A DNA stretch of 8,882 bases from Pseudomonadota bacterium (GTDB lineage Bacteria; Pseudomonadota; Alphaproteobacteria; Acetobacterales; Acetobacteraceae). Every line of letters starts with the position of its first letter. Within the stretch, counting starts at the first letter, position 1. The stretch lies in the NCBI GenBank assembly GCA_021808185.1, contig JAKBCB010000129.1, positions 1-8,882 of the forward strand, read 5' to 3'. A program made the translations under genes and the position numbers. Shown in pieces: positions 1 to 5,706 of the stretch. Under the pieces are notes generated by a model, which was not told the DNA's origin, did not search any database, and saw nothing but the letters and a program-made list of their open reading frames with translations.

Positions 1-16
1 GGCGGTCTTTTTTTGT

Positions 17-30
17 GCCACGATCGTGGC
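17..30. repeat. 14-bp perfect palindrome GCCACGATCGTGGC
   Basis: The sequence GCCACGATCGTGGC equals its own reverse complement. It lies directly after a seven-base T tract (8-14) that could be the tail of a terminator whose stem is left of the window. It sits 53 bases upstream of the start at 83, so it could be an operator for the small gene that follows. No partner protein can be named from the sequence. Confidence 0.45.
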
Positions 31-51
31 GCGACTGGCGGAGAGCGGGAA

Positions 52-68
52 GGCTAATGCCGTTAGCC
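52..68 (+). repeat. short inverted repeat before the ribosome binding site
   Basis: GGCTAA (52-57) and TTAGCC (63-68) form a 6-bp perfect stem with the 5-base loop TGCCG. The stem ends two bases before the Shine-Dalgarno-like CAGGAG (71-76) of the gene starting at 83, so if transcribed it would sit in the 5' untranslated region next to the ribosome site. It is short and may be coincidence. Confidence 0.35.
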
Positions 69-82
69 ATCAGGAGCGTCCA

Positions 83-349
83 ATGTCCTTCGCCATTCGT
101 AACCTGTCCGTGCTCGCCTATGCCCAGGGTTTCACCCTCTGGCACTACCGCGCGCACCTGCCCACGCTCGGCGCCACGCTGGTGCCGCCCGCGACGCCCG
201 AGGAGGTCGCCGCCCCCGGCTTCTTCGATCCGGCGGCGGACATGCTGGCGCCGGGCGACATGCTGCTGGTCAGCACGCCGCTTGCGGGCCGGGTGCTGTT
301 CGTCACCGGCACCGAGGGGGGCGTGCGCACCGCGCCGATGGCGGGGTAG
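83..349 (+). CDS. small uncharacterised protein (88 aa)
   Basis: I do not recognise a named family with certainty. The ATG at 83 is preceded by CAGGAG at 71-76, a good ribosome site. An in-frame GTG at 26 would add 19 residues but lacks such a site. The protein opens with MSFAIRNLSVLAYAQGFTLW, then has a Pro/Ala-rich middle and a second conserved-looking block around residues 46-72 (FFDPAADMLAPGDMLLVS). There is no signal peptide, no clear transmembrane helix and no Cys. It looks like a compact soluble beta-rich protein. Small proteins with a similar Phe-Thr-Leu-Trp-His-Tyr and Gly-Asp-Met pattern occur, from memory, near phage-like structural genes in Proteobacteria, but no phage gene is visible here. 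The gene is convergent with the pilin gene, with 57 bases between the stops. Coding status is fairly sure; function is unknown. Confidence 0.7.
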   Translation: MSFAIRNLSVLAYAQGFTLWHYRAHLPTLGATLVPPATPEEVAAPGFFDPAADMLAPGDMLLVSTPLAGRVLFVTGTEGGVRTAPMAG

Positions 350-372
350 CGGGCGGTGCGCACCGAGGGACT

Positions 373-400
373 GGCGCCCTGCCGGGACGGAGCAGGCGCC
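373..400. terminator. possible hairpin between convergent genes
   Basis: GGCGCC (373-378) pairs with GGCGCC (395-400) and TGC (380-382) with GCA (392-394), giving a 9-bp stem with one bulged C and a 9-base loop. It lies between the stops at 349 (+) and 407 (-). Neither strand has a T run after the stem, so it is at best a weak or factor-assisted terminator. A separate 10-bp palindrome, GGTGCGCACC, sits at 355-364. Confidence 0.35.
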
Positions 401-406
401 GGACCG

Positions 407-652
407 CTACAGATTGCTCGCGATCTGGGCGAACGCGTTGGCCATATAGCTGCCCAGGCTGCCGCCATAGCCCGAGATACCGCCGGCCACGGCGACGAAG
501 ACGAACAATCCGATGAGTGCGTATTCGAGCGAGGTGACGCCATCGCGGGCCGCGAGCAGGCCGAAATACGCCGATCGCAGCACCGCGAGCCGGTTCTTGC
601 CGGAGCCGGCGGCGTGGCGCCGATATGCCGATATCCGAAACAAAGACCCCAT
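407..652 (-). CDS. Flp family type IVb prepilin (81 aa)
   Basis: This is a precursor of a Flp/Tad-type pilin subunit, which is cleaved by a prepilin peptidase at the inner membrane and assembled into a thin adhesive pilus. The processing site is plain: Gly38, then VTSLE, so Glu43 sits at +5 of the mature pilin as in type IV pilins. It is followed by YALIGLFVFVAVAGGISGYG, the hydrophobic assembly helix, and a short tail ending in QIASNL. The mature part is 43 residues, normal for Flp. The ATG at 652 has GAGAAG about 9 bases upstream and yields an unusually long 38-residue leader. An in-frame GTG at 583 would give a 58-aa precursor with an ordinary 15-residue leader but has no good ribosome site. 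No tad/cpa assembly genes or prepilin peptidase are adjacent, so this is an orphan pilin locus. Family is secure; the start is less so. Confidence 0.88.
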   Translation of the reverse strand: MGSLFRISAYRRHAAGSGKNRLAVLRSAYFGLLAARDGVTSLEYALIGLFVFVAVAGGISGYGGSLGSYMANAFAQIASNL

Positions 653-1138
653 GGCGACATTCTTCTCAATAATGCCGCTTTTGGCAACGGTTATTGCTGC
701 GATTGAACATAATTCTCGCGCGACGCACAACCCTGGATTGAAATTGCGGTGCGCGCCGGGGCGTGATGACGTGGCGCCCGAATCGGCGCGGCGGCGCGCC
801 CGCTCGGCCCGCGCCTGCCGCCGGAGCTGCTGGCTGAGGCGCTGGCGGATGGCTGGACAGGGCCGCGCCACGGGTGCATCACGGAACTGTGTAGAAGGGC
901 ACGCCTCCGCGCGGTGACGCGGCGCTGCGTTGGCGTGTGCCCCGGGCTTTCGTTGCACGCAGGTTGAGTGTGGGACAAATCGTCACCACCCCAGGCTGAA
1001 ACCCTCGGGTCCATGCCGCCTCGTGATGCTGCCGCCCCGCTCATTTCGCGTGACTCGAAATGTGCTAAAAGGATATTAATGCCGTTAGGCGTGCGCGCGC
1101 CGAGTCGCCGTGGCGCGGCAGGGAGGAAGCTGGGGCCA
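653..1138. other. 486-bp region without a convincing gene
   Basis: The first 90 bases (653-745) are clearly AT-richer than their surroundings and probably contain the pilin promoter and leader on the minus strand. I cannot pick convincing -35/-10 hexamers. The middle (about 745-1015) is GC-rich with only low-complexity Arg/Ala-rich open frames that look like composition artefacts. The last 120 bases hold the inverted repeat at 1042-1062 and a Shine-Dalgarno-like AAAAGGA at 1067-1073 in front of an alternative ATG at 1079. Confidence 0.6.
1042..1062. promoter_or_regulatory. operator-like inverted repeat CATTTCG-N7-CGAAATG
   Basis: CATTTCG (1042-1048) and CGAAATG (1056-1062) are perfect reverse complements separated by seven bases, a 21-bp symmetric site typical in size for a dimeric repressor. 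It is followed at once by AT-rich sequence containing TAAAAG (1066-1071) and TATTAA (1074-1079), which may be -10-like, and lies 76 bases before the ATG at 1139 (16 before the alternative ATG at 1079). The binding protein is unknown. Confidence 0.45.
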
Positions 1139-1435
1139 ATGGCCGATCTGTCGTATTACGCGGCGAAAATCGCCGAGTGTCTGCGCATGCTCGAGAGCAG
1201 CAACGACCCTCTGTATCGCGACGTGTATCGGGCGATGGCCGCCGAGTTCACCGACAAATACGAGGCGCTGTCCCGCCAGTCCGCGCTGGAGGCGGCCGGC
1301 CCGGTGCCGCCCTCGCCGTTGCTGATCCGGGTGCCGCCCCCGGACGACGCTGGCGAGGTGCGCGCGCGCGCGGGGCGTGGCGCCGCCGAACGTGCCGCCG
1401 GCTCGGCCAACGAGGAGACCCGGCGCCGGACATAA
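1139..1435 (+). CDS. small uncharacterised protein (98 aa)
   Basis: I do not recognise a named family. The first 50 residues (MADLSYYAAKIAECLRMLES, then SNDPLYRDVYRAMAAEFTDKYEAL) form an amphipathic helical block. The rest is Pro/Ala/Arg-rich and probably disordered. There is no signal peptide or membrane segment, so it is likely cytoplasmic, and the helical part could mediate dimerisation or protein contacts. The ATG at 1139 was chosen because the ordered part begins there; GGAGGAA lies about 11 bases upstream. An in-frame ATG at 1079 has a better spaced AAAAGGA (1067-1073) and would add 20 basic residues, so either start is possible. The stop is 20 bases from the stop of the convergent channel gene, with no terminator between. 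Confidence 0.65.
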   Translation: MADLSYYAAKIAECLRMLESSNDPLYRDVYRAMAAEFTDKYEALSRQSALEAAGPVPPSPLLIRVPPPDDAGEVRARAGRGAAERAAGSANEETRRRT

Positions 1436-1455
1436 GCGGGACTGGCGACCGCGCG

Positions 1456-2082
1456 CTACAGCCGTTGCAGCAGGCCGATGCGCGGCGCCACCGCGTAATT
1501 GAGCTGCACCAGCACGATGAAACCGAGGCTCGCCAGCGTGCTGTAGGCGCACAGCGCGGCACCCAGCGCGTACAGCGCCTGCGCGACGATGACGCGCCGG
1601 CGCACCGCCTTGCCGATGCCGGGGGCGACATCCGGCTTCAGCAGGCCGGCGCGCTCCAGATACGCCCAACTGGCGAACACGATCGCGCCCAGGGCCAGGA
1701 TGTTCAGCCAGTACAGCACCAGCGCCGCCCGATAGGCGATGAACTCGGCCATCAGCGCCGTGGAGAACGGCATCAGCGTGACGGTGAACAGGAACGCGAG
1801 GTGAATCCACGACAGATGCCGGTCGCTGTGCGTCACGAAATTGAGCTGCGTCTGCTGGCCCACCCAGAAGATGCCGAGCGTCATGAAGCTGAGCATGTAC
1901 ACCAGCAGGCGCGGCGCCAGCAGCCACAGGGCGGCGAGCAGGTCGGCCTCGCTGTGCACCGCCTCGGCGGCGGGGGCGTGCAGGTCCAGCACCAGCAGCG
2001 TCATGGCGACCGCGAACACCCCGTCGCTGAGGGCCGCGAGGCGCTCGGCGCTGCGCCCGGCGAACATGTTGTAATGGCCCAT
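1456..2082 (-). CDS. TMEM175/DUF1211-family membrane protein, putative potassium channel (208 aa)
   Basis: The family comprises potassium-permeable channels that lack the classic TVGYG filter; bacterial members have six helices and assemble as tetramers. Here the signature lies in the first helix: RLAALSDGVFAVAMTLLVLDL-like sequence from Arg14 to about residue 34, the counterpart of the family R...(F/L)SD motif (Ser19, Asp20). Further hydrophobic stretches lie at roughly 49-77, 92-110, 116-140, 163-182 and 184-198, fitting six membrane segments. The length is normal for the bacterial family. The ATG at 2082 has CGGAG about 7 bases upstream; an ATG at 2067 (residue 6) is an alternative. The gene is divergent from the Cfa-like gene (171 bp between starts), which may link membrane potential and lipid modification, but this is only positional. 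Ion selectivity cannot be read from the sequence. Confidence 0.85.
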   Translation of the reverse strand: MGHYNMFAGRSAERLAALSDGVFAVAMTLLVLDLHAPAAEAVHSEADLLAALWLLAPRLLVYMLSFMTLGIFWVGQQTQLNFVTHSDRHLSWIHLAFLFTVTLMPFSTALMAEFIAYRAALVLYWLNILALGAIVFASWAYLERAGLLKPDVAPGIGKAVRRRVIVAQALYALGAALCAYSTLASLGFIVLVQLNYAVAPRIGLLQRL

Positions 2083-2253
2083 GCGGCGCTCCGGCTGGCG
2101 GGGCCGACACTGTGGCCGATCCGGCGGGGCGCGCGAAAGCCCGGCTGCAAAAACCGCACGCCCGCGCGCCCCCAGATGGAGGGAGCATGAACAGCGCGTG
2201 ACAACCGGCGCGGGCGCGGCGATTGTAACCGGAAATACCAAAAGGGGGCCCCC
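2083..2253. promoter_or_regulatory. divergent promoter region, channel gene / Cfa-like gene
   Basis: This 171-bp stretch must hold promoters for both divergent genes. On the plus strand GTGACA (2198-2203) and GATTGT (2221-2226) are 17 bases apart and are a weak sigma70-like pair. The ribosome site AAAGGGGG (2241-2248) is part of a perfect 10-bp palindrome GGGGGCCCCC (2244-2253) that abuts the ATG at 2254. The minus-strand promoter is not evident. Confidence 0.4.
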
Positions 2254-3468
2254 ATGTCCGACCAAGCCGCGATGTCGGCCGACCAGGCGGCCGCCCGGCC
2301 GCCGACCGCGCCGGAAGTGCGTGGCCGCGCCGGGTTCGTGCTGCGCAAGGTGGCGCAACATTTCGCCGATTCGCCCGTGGCGTTCGAGATCCGCCTGCCC
2401 GACGGCTCGGTGCAGCCGTTCGGCAAGGGGGCGCCGGAGTTCCGCGTGCTGCTGCACAACCCGGCCGGGCTGAAGGCGCTGTCGAGCCTCGACGAGGGCC
2501 GCTTCGCCGAGGCGTATCTGGCGGGTGACATCGACCTCGAAGGCGACATGCTCAAGCCGTTCGCGCTGCGGCAGACGATGGGCGATTTCCATCTCGTCAC
2601 CACCATCTGGCGCTTCCTGCAACCGGTGCTGATGGGGCAGGTCAAGACCAACCGCGCGGCGATCAGCTCGCACTACGACATCGACCCGAAATTTTTTCTT
2701 TCCCTGCTCGACCCGATCACCCCCTGTTACACACAGGGGGTCTACGAAGCCGACGACGAAACCCTCGATGTCGCGACCACGCGCAAGTTCGAATACTGCT
2801 TCGACAAGCTGGGCCTGAAGGCCGGCGACCATATCCTGGAGATCGGGCCGGGCTGGGGCGCGTGGTTCGAATACGCTTCGGCGCGCGGGGTGAAGTGCAC
2901 CGGCATTTCCATCTCGCAGGCGTCCATCGACTACCTGAACGGGCGGGCGAAGGAACTGGGGCAGGACTGGGAGCTGATTTTCTCCGACCTGCTGGCCTAC
3001 AAGACCGACCGCAAATACGACGCCATCGTCATCATGGGCGTGATCGAGCATCTGCCGCAGTACGACAAGGTGCTGGCCAAGTTCATGGAGCTGGTGAAGC
3101 CGGGCGGCAACATTTTCCTCGACGGCAGCGCCTGCATCAAGAAATACGAATTGTCGTCTTTCATGGTGAAATACATCTACCCGGGCAACCACTCCTTCCT
3201 CGTTCTGCACGATTTCATGACGCAACTGGCCAAGACACCACTGAACATGAAGGAATGCTTCTCCGACAGATGGAGTTATTTTCTGACGTTCAAACAATGG
3301 GCGATCAACTTCGACAACAACAAAGACTTCGTTATCGACAATTTTGGTGAATTCAACTATCGTCGGTTCCGGCTGTATCTATGGGGCGCGGCTTATGAGT
3401 TCTATAGCCGCAGCCTGGATTGCTACCGGATGATCCTGCACTACCCGGGGGACAACCCGGCGGTCTGA
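2254..3468 (+). CDS. cyclopropane-fatty-acyl-phospholipid synthase-like SAM methyltransferase (404 aa)
   Basis: Family members transfer a methyl(ene) group from S-adenosylmethionine to unsaturated acyl chains of membrane phospholipids. The order is typical: an N-terminal lipid-binding-like domain (about 25-130), SHYD at 139-142, the LDP element ending at Pro154, SAM motif I LEIGPGWG (195-202), then GVIEHLP (262-268) and KPGGNIFLDGS (282-292). By alignment from memory with E. coli Cfa, Glu265 matches catalytic Glu239 and Tyr342 probably matches Tyr317. The bicarbonate ligand Cys139 falls on Thr160/Gln161 (PCYTQGVY), and His266 falls in LDGSA, so both are missing. Length is close to bacterial Cfa (382 aa). 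ATG 2254 follows AAAGGGGG. The C-terminal third is rich in Asn, Phe, Tyr and Lys and AT-richer than the rest. The last 28 bases overlap the convergent MFS gene. It could make cyclopropane, methyl-branched or another methylated lipid; the substrate is unknown. Confidence 0.85.
   Translation: MSDQAAMSADQAAARPPTAPEVRGRAGFVLRKVAQHFADSPVAFEIRLPDGSVQPFGKGAPEFRVLLHNPAGLKALSSLDEGRFAEAYLAGDIDLEGDMLKPFALRQTMGDFHLVTTIWRFLQPVLMGQVKTNRAAISSHYDIDPKFFLSLLDPITPCYTQGVYEADDETLDVATTRKFEYCFDKLGLKAGDHILEIGPGWGAWFEYASARGVKCTGISISQASIDYLNGRAKELGQDWELIFSDLLAYKTDRKYDAIVIMGVIEHLPQYDKVLAKFMELVKPGGNIFLDGSACIKKYELSSFMVKYIYPGNHSFLVLHDFMTQLAKTPLNMKECFSDRWSYFLTFKQWAINFDNNKDFVIDNFGEFNYRRFRLYLWGAAYEFYSRSLDCYRMILHYPGDNPAV
2719..2741 (+). 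repeat. perfect 9-bp hairpin inside the Cfa-like gene
   Basis: ACCCCCTGT (2719-2727) and ACAGGGGGT (2733-2741) are exact reverse complements around the 5-base loop TACAC. The hairpin codes for Thr156 to Val163, the stretch that replaces the YSCAY-type bicarbonate motif of classical Cfa enzymes. It has no T run, so it is not a terminator. It could be an RNA structure or a by-product of codon choice. Confidence 0.6.
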
Positions 3469-4676
3469 GGGCCACGCGGCAGCCAGCGCAGCGACAGGGC
3501 CGCGATGGCCGCGAACCCGGCGGCGGCGGCAAACGTCGCGGCCGGCCCGAATTCCTGCCACAGCACGCCGGCGAGGACGCTCGCCGGCAGCAGGGCGATG
3601 CCGGTCAGCAGGTTGAACGCGCCGAACGCGGTGCCGCGCGCTTCTTCCGGCGCCGTGTCCGCCACCAGGGCGGCGAGCAGGCCCTGGGTCAGCGCCAGAT
3701 GCAGGCCCCACAGCGCGAGGCCGAGCGCGAGCCCCACCAGCCCGGTGCTGGCGGCGAGCAGGATGTCGGCCAGCGCCAGCACCGCCATTCCCAGCCCCAG
3801 CAGCCCGCGCCGGCCGATCCGATCCGACATCATCCCGACGGGGGCGGCGGTCGCGGAATAGACCACGTTCATCCCAACCATCGACAGCGGCACGAGGCTC
3901 GGCGAGAGTCCGGCATTCTGCGATTTCAGGATCAGGAATGCCTCGCTGAAGCGGGCGACGGTGAACAATGCACCGACAACCGCAACCAGCCAGAACGGCC
4001 GGCCAAGCCGTATCAGATCGGCGCGGCGGATCGGCCCTTGTTTGACCGCCCGGGCGCCGTTGCGCTCCGGCTCGCGCACCGCGACCAGGATGAGCAGCGC
4101 CGAGAGTGCCGCCGGCAGCACCGCCCACCACAGCACCGGACGGATATGCCCGCCATAGGCGGCCATCAGCAGCACCGCGAGCAACGGGCCGCCGAACGCG
4201 CCGATGGTGTCCAGCGTCTGCCGCAGCCCGAACGCCGCGCCGCGCAGCGTGGCGGGGGTGATGTCGGCGATCAGCGCATCGCGCGGCGCGCCGCGAATGC
4301 CCTTGGCGACCCGGTCGGACAGCCGCGCCACGACCACGAAATCGAGCGAATGGGCCAGCGGAAACAATGGCTTGGACAATGCGGCCAGCCCATAACCAAT
4401 GAAGGCGAGCCATTTGCGCGAGCCGAGCCGGTCGGACAGCATCCCCGAGAACACCTTGGTGATCGCGGTGGTCGCCTCGGCCAGCCCTTCGATCAAGCCG
4501 ACGGCCGCGACGGCGACGCCGAGCGTGTCCACCAGGAACAGCGGCAGCAGCGCATGGATTGCCTCGGAGGAGACATCCATGAACATGGACACGAAGCCGA
4601 GCGTCCAGACCGTGCGCGGCACTTCGCGCCAAGCGGGGGATGGGGCGGGGCGCGGGGCAGGCTCGGGCGGTGTCAT
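3441..4676 (-). CDS. MFS transporter, 12-helix permease (411 aa)
   Basis: This is an inner-membrane secondary transporter of the major facilitator superfamily. After a Pro-rich cytoplasmic N-terminus (1-20), helix 1 carries FMDVSSE (Asp34). Between helices 2 and 3 is motif A, GMLSDRLGSRK (78-88), and after helix 4 comes the subfamily stretch DRVAKGIRGAPRDALIAD (121-138). A second motif-A-like PVGMMSDRIGRRG marks the C-terminal half, and hydrophobic segments fill the length expected for 12 helices. ATG 4676 is preceded by AGGAT with good spacing. The gene lies 58 bp downstream of the lactonase gene on the same strand, so both are probably one transcript and the substrate may be the sugar lactone or acid. 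The sequence does not resemble the DgoT/ACS-type galactonate carriers I know, so an efflux or unrelated role is possible. Its 3' end overlaps the Cfa-like gene by 28 bp. Confidence 0.88.
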   Translation of the reverse strand: MTPPEPAPRPAPSPAWREVPRTVWTLGFVSMFMDVSSEAIHALLPLFLVDTLGVAVAAVGLIEGLAEATTAITKVFSGMLSDRLGSRKWLAFIGYGLAALSKPLFPLAHSLDFVVVARLSDRVAKGIRGAPRDALIADITPATLRGAAFGLRQTLDTIGAFGGPLLAVLLMAAYGGHIRPVLWWAVLPAALSALLILVAVREPERNGARAVKQGPIRRADLIRLGRPFWLVAVVGALFTVARFSEAFLILKSQNAGLSPSLVPLSMVGMNVVYSATAAPVGMMSDRIGRRGLLGLGMAVLALADILLAASTGLVGLALGLALWGLHLALTQGLLAALVADTAPEEARGTAFGAFNLLTGIALLPASVLAGVLWQEFGPAATFAAAAGFAAIAALSLRWLPRGPQTAGLSPG

Positions 4677-4734
4677 CGCGGCATCCTACACGGGTCTGCG
4701 GCCATCCGCGCTTATGCAAGTGCCCCCGAGGCCG

Positions 4735-5607
4735 CTACCCCGCGAACCGCGTCTCCGGCAGCCCCGCCACGCCGACATCGAGCGCGAGCACGCCGCCCGC
4801 CCACGGCTGGGCCGCGAGGTCGCCGCCGGCCAGATCCCAGATCGCGCTGGTCACGTACAGCGTGCGCAGGTCCGGGCCGCCGAACATGCAGCTTGTTGGC
4901 TTCTGCACCGGCAATTCCACCACCCGGTCCACCCGCCCGTCCGGCGCGTAGCGCACGAGGCGCCAGCCATCCCATTGCGCGTTCCACAGATAGCCCTCGG
5001 CATCCACCGTCGAGCCGTCCGGGCTGCCGGGCTGGTCGGCGGTGGAGGCGAACAGGCGCTTGTTGGCGATGGCGCCGCTGGCCGCGTCGTAATCGTAGGC
5101 ATAGATCGCGCCGTCGAGCGTGTCGGCGAAGTAGAACACACGGTCGTCGGGGCTCCAGGCCAGCGAGTTGCTGATGCCGATGGCCCCGTCCATGCGGTGC
5201 GCCACGCCGTCCGGGTCGAGCCGGTACAGCGAGCCGGTGTGCTCGGCGAGCTTGTCGTCCATGGTGCCAGCCCAGAACCGGCCGGCGCGGTCGCATTTGC
5301 CGTCGTTGAAGCGGTTGCGCGCGATCATCGCCTCGGGCCGGGCGCGCCATTCCACCGCGCCGCTCGCCGGGTCGAAGAACGCGAAGCCGGACTCGAAGGC
5401 GCAGACCAGTCCGCCGTTCTGGCGGAGGGCGAAACTGCCGATGCGTTCGTCAAACCGCCATTCGCGCACGGCGCCACTGGCGGGGGCGAGGCGGAACAGC
5501 TTCCTGCCCTCGATGTCGATCCAGTACAGCGCCTGCTCCGCCACGTCCCAGACCGGGACTTCGCCGAGCTTGTTTTTCGCATCCACCGCAAGCCGCATCG
5601 CGACCAT
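4735..5607 (-). CDS. SMP-30/gluconolactonase family sugar lactonase (290 aa)
   Basis: Family enzymes are six-bladed beta-propellers that hydrolyse aldonolactones to sugar acids with one divalent metal. All four metal ligands known from human SMP-30 (Glu18, Asn103, Asn154, Asp204) are visible: Glu16 in LGEVPVWD, Asn101 in NRFNDGKCD, Asn147 in GISNSLAWS and Asp197 in GSPDGSTVD. FWAGTMD (111-117) and the length are typical, and there is no signal peptide, so it is cytoplasmic. ATG 5607 has a strong GGGGGGAGAG about 7 bases upstream; an ATG three codons on is an alternative. It is divergent from the dehydratase gene across 117 bp and is followed by the MFS gene. With the dehydratase next door, the lactone of galactonate or a related sugar acid is the likely substrate, but arabinono-, xylono- or gluconolactone cannot be excluded. 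Confidence 0.9.
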   Translation of the reverse strand: MVAMRLAVDAKNKLGEVPVWDVAEQALYWIDIEGRKLFRLAPASGAVREWRFDERIGSFALRQNGGLVCAFESGFAFFDPASGAVEWRARPEAMIARNRFNDGKCDRAGRFWAGTMDDKLAEHTGSLYRLDPDGVAHRMDGAIGISNSLAWSPDDRVFYFADTLDGAIYAYDYDAASGAIANKRLFASTADQPGSPDGSTVDAEGYLWNAQWDGWRLVRYAPDGRVDRVVELPVQKPTSCMFGGPDLRTLYVTSAIWDLAGGDLAAQPWAGGVLALDVGVAGLPETRFAG

Positions 5608-5665
5608 CGGCGCTCTCCCCCCGCATGCGTTGGGGCTTGCTTAGCACGCGCGGCGCGGGCCATAA

Positions 5666-5683
5666 ATACGATCAATACGATCA
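5666..5683. repeat. two tandem copies of ATACGATCA
   Basis: ATACGATCA occurs at 5666-5674 and directly again at 5675-5683, so two identical 9-mers are in phase at less than one helical turn. They sit just upstream of the inverted repeat and could be a second protein-binding element or a duplication that tunes spacing. Confidence 0.6.
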
Positions 5684-5685
5684 AA

Positions 5686-5706
5686 TGTCCGATAATATCG
5701 CGGACA
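5686..5706. promoter_or_regulatory. probable GntR-type operator TGTCCG-N9-CGGACA
   Basis: TGTCCG (5686-5691) and CGGACA (5701-5706) are exact reverse complements around a 9-base AT-rich centre. A smaller palindrome CGAT-AAT-ATCG (5690-5700) is nested inside. The site covers the -10-like GATAAT and the expected transcription start of the dehydratase gene, a usual place for repression. The adjacent FadR-type regulator gene is the natural candidate to bind it. Confidence 0.55.

Noticed and set aside
407..958. Longer minus-strand frame adding about 100 residues before the pilin
   Set aside because: The added part is low-complexity Arg/Ala/Pro sequence, and a long cytoplasmic extension would not fit a prepilin leader.
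55..1088. The 12-mer TAATGCCGTTAG occurs at 55-66 and again at 1077-1088
   Set aside because: One shared 12-mer in a window of this size is within chance expectation, and the surrounding bases do not match.
2690..2700. AAATTTTTTC run in the Cfa-like gene as a possible slippery frameshift site
   Set aside because: The zero-frame codons are AAA TTT TTT CTT, which do not fit the X XXY YYZ pattern, and the protein continues normally in the same frame.
1456..3297. Minus-strand frame open for 613 codons, running through the Cfa-like gene into the channel gene
   Set aside because: Only the last 208 codons look like a real membrane protein and have their own ATG and ribosome site. The rest is antisense to the Cfa-like gene and is rich in Arg, His and Gln, as expected from GC-rich shadow frames.
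3420..5174. Plus-strand open frame of 584 codons opposite the MFS and lactonase genes
   Set aside because: Its composition is almost all Arg, Gln, Gly, Ala and Pro with no conserved motif, while the opposite strand encodes two clear protein families.
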